Below, piece by piece: positions 5,242 through 6,411 of a stretch of DNA of 6,411 nucleotides. The notes beneath the pieces are model-generated. The model was given only the letters and a program-made list of their open reading frames with translations. It was not told where the DNA came from and ran no database searches. Positions within the stretch are counted from its first letter, which is position 1, and every line of letters starts with the position of its first letter. Source of the DNA: Actinomycetota bacterium (GTDB taxonomy: Bacteria > Actinomycetota > Thermoleophilia > RBG-16-64-13); NCBI GenBank assembly GCA_003157225.1, contig PMIZ01000410.1, positions 425 to 6,835 on the forward strand. The letters are read 5' to 3'. Both the position numbers and the translations under genes were made by a program.

Positions 5242-5281
5242 GCCAAGCCCGGCCGTTGCGCGAATCCTGTCGGGGCTTGGC
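5242..5281 (+). terminator. Candidate hairpin terminator after the sigma factor
   Basis: GCCAAGCCC (5242-5250) pairs perfectly with GGGCTTGGC (5273-5281) over a 22-base loop, beginning 15 bases after the sigma factor stop. No T-tract follows, so it would be a U-less hairpin terminator or an RNA 3'-end stem. Its placement is its best support. Confidence 0.45.
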
Positions 5282-5469
5282 AGCACGGACAAGTGGCGCC
5301 GCGGGGTAAAGTTGCGTTCTCTTTCAGTCTAGTGGGCGGGTCGGACTGGAAAGTGACGTGCGAGGGGCAGGAGCGCAGCGGATGCCTAGCCTCACCTTGC
5401 TCGGACGACGCGTCAGGGCCGCCCCTACTGAGCCGAGTTTTCAAGCTCGCCATCTCCCGGGTGAGGCAC

Positions 5470-5475
5470 TAGAAT
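5470..5475 (+). promoter_or_regulatory. Possible -10 hexamer for the YceI gene
   Basis: TAGAAT differs from TATAAT at one position and lies 46 bases before the ATG at 5522. No -35 hexamer is found at 16-18 bases upstream and there is no TG extension, so support is weak. Confidence 0.2.
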
Positions 5476-5521
5476 AGATTGAGTCGCCTGTTCTGTCTCG
5501 GATCCAGTTCGGGAGGGTGCC

Positions 5522-6103
5522 ATGCCGGAGGCCAGCGATTACACCCCTCGCATCGTCAACCATGCCCTTGTCCCTGCGGTCGGATCATATGAGGTCGACC
5601 CTACGCACACATTCGTCACTTTCAGCGCCCAACATCTGGCGATCGGCCGGGTGCGGGGTCGCTTTGGAGCGGTGAGCGGGACGATCACGATAGCCGACGA
5701 TCCCTCGGCTTCGACCATAGAAGCCAAAGTGGAGTCGGCCTCGGTTAACACGCTCGTGGCCATGCGTGACGACGATCTTCGCTCTGAGCACTATCTCAAC
5801 GTTGCCGCTCACCCCACCATGACCTATCGGAGTACCAGCATCAGTCAGGTTCCTGGAGGAGTGTGGCATGTGACCGGAGACCTCACGCTCCTGGGGATCA
5901 CACGGTCCTTGGAACTGGCGGCCCATTTCGGTGGCGAGACGATCGACCCGTGGGGTAACGTCCGAATCGCCGTTCACGCGGCGGGCTCGATTACCCGGCG
6001 TGACTTTGGACTCACGTACGAACTGCTCAAGGAAGCTGGAGGGCTGCGGGTCCGCAACGACATTTCCATCGAGACCGACGTCGAGGCCGTTCTTCGTTCG
6101 TGA
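5522..6103 (+). CDS. YceI-family protein
   Basis: A 193-residue member of the YceI family, a lipocalin-like beta-barrel. Characterised members bind polyisoprenoid or related amphiphilic chains in the barrel; the physiological role is mostly unresolved, with links to stress and lipid or isoprenoid handling. Family landmarks are in order: G-S-Y-E-V-D-P-T-H-T-F-V-T-F (21-34), AQHLAIGRVRGRFG (36-49), G-T-I-T-I (53-57), the MRDDDLRSEHYLNVAAHPTM segment (81-100, the family's RD-HL-S--F motif), then V-T-G-D-L-T-L-L-G-I-T-R-S-L (117-130) and ITRRDFGLTYE (157-167). ATG at 5522 follows GGGAGG (5511-5516) by 5 bases. No signal peptide is seen, unlike E. coli YceI, so this copy is probably cytoplasmic, as is common for such proteins in Gram-positive lineages. 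Length is normal. The next gene starts 57 bases downstream and could be co-transcribed. Confidence 0.94.
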   Translation: MPEASDYTPRIVNHALVPAVGSYEVDPTHTFVTFSAQHLAIGRVRGRFGAVSGTITIADDPSASTIEAKVESASVNTLVAMRDDDLRSEHYLNVAAHPTMTYRSTSISQVPGGVWHVTGDLTLLGITRSLELAAHFGGETIDPWGNVRIAVHAAGSITRRDFGLTYELLKEAGGLRVRNDISIETDVEAVLRS

Positions 6104-6160
6104 GTTCTTGCTCGGGACGGCCTCCGGACGCGGGAATCACCCAGAGAAAGGCGGGGCAAA

Positions 6161-6411
6161 ATGGGCGCCGAGGAGAACATGGAGCTGATGCAGACTCTCG
6201 ACGATGCCTGGAACGCTCAGGACTGGGATACCTTCGATAAGCGTCACAAGGTGGACACCATCGTCCGCTGGCCCGCTCAGGCCCCCACCCATGGCATTCA
6301 CGACCACCGCGCCGAGGGCGTGGCGATGTTCAGGACGTTTCCTGACAATCGAGTCGGAAACCGGCCTTACAAGGTCTTCTTTGCGAGCGGCGACTGGACC
6401 TGTTCGATCGC
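6161..6411 (+). CDS. SnoaL/NTF2-like protein (ester cyclase type), N-terminal part
   Basis: The frame is open from ATG 6161 to the window end (83 complete codons), so the C-terminus is missing. It has the N-terminal helices of the NTF2-like fold: ENMELMQTLDDAWNAQDWDTF (5-25) followed by a polar strand DTIVRWP (32-38). H-G-I-H-D-H-R-A-E-G (44-53) leads into the next helix and RTFPDNRV (58-65), and the strands NRPYKVFFASGDWTCSI (67-83) follow. The F-P-D-N motif after a short helix is typical of SnoaL-like polyketide and ester cyclases; members vary from cyclases to non-catalytic ligand-binding proteins, so the reaction cannot be named. The start is uncertain: ATG 6161 follows AAAGG (6147-6151) by 9 bases, while ATG 6179 follows GAGGAG (6170-6175) by only 3. 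Confidence 0.85.
   Translation, partial: MGAEENMELMQTLDDAWNAQDWDTFDKRHKVDTIVRWPAQAPTHGIHDHRAEGVAMFRTFPDNRVGNRPYKVFFASGDWTCSI

Larger units (their letters stand above)
5228..5521. other. Spacer between sigma factor and YceI gene
   Basis: A 294-base stretch holding a terminator-like hairpin (5242-5281) and a possible -10 hexamer (5470-5475). An 82-codon frame (5224-5472) begins with a TTG overlapping the sigma factor stop, but it has no domain, no membrane segment and no anti-sigma signature. I do not call it a gene. Confidence 0.55.

Noticed and set aside
5224..5472. 82-codon frame starting with TTG overlapping the sigma factor stop, in the place expected for an anti-sigma gene
   Set aside because: It has no zinc-finger HxxxCxxC motif, no membrane segment and no recognisable fold, contains a hairpin near its start, and lacks a clear ribosome site. 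The composition looks like translated spacer.

Overview
The window is high-GC bacterial DNA (roughly 60-65% G+C by eye). All recognisable genes lie on the + strand, and one or two use GTG starts. The gene families (bacterioferritin, Nramp-related carrier, flavoredoxin-type flavin reductase, ECF sigma factor, YceI, SnoaL-like protein) fit a free-living, probably soil, actinobacterium or another high-GC lineage such as Chloroflexota. The sequence alone does not settle the phylum.

Layout. 1-321 is the C-terminal two thirds of a bacterioferritin, cut by the window start. 545-2446 is a probable two-gene operon: a 191-residue protein with a BON-like segment, then, 21 bases later, a 434-residue Nramp-related divalent metal transporter whose metal-site motifs depart from the classical Nramp pattern. 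A two-part hairpin follows it. 2447-3079 carries no convincing gene. It holds several inverted repeats, a tRNA T-arm-like tail, a G-quadruplex-type motif and an extended -10 promoter candidate just ahead of a flavin reductase (3080-3649). An 86-residue protein of unknown function follows (3772-4032), with a near-perfect Shine-Dalgarno sequence. 4033-4588 is mostly non-coding, with a possible 27-codon small gene and a palindrome that closely resembles the CIRCE operator of the heat-shock repressor HrcA. An ECF-type sigma factor (4589-5227) lies downstream and is followed by a hairpin. A YceI-family protein (5522-6103) and the start of a SnoaL/NTF2-like protein (6161 to the window end) close the window.

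How the parts fit. Bacterioferritin, the metal carrier, the flavin reductase and YceI suggest a loose theme of metal, redox and stress handling, but only the 545/1142 pair looks like a tight operon. The remaining genes appear to be separate units with long spacers. I see no defence system, CRISPR array, transposase or clear mobile element. The most notable items are the CIRCE-like palindrome with no chaperone gene beside it, the tRNA-tail-like sequence in a gene-poor stretch, and the pairing of an uncharacterised BON-like protein with an atypical Nramp relative.
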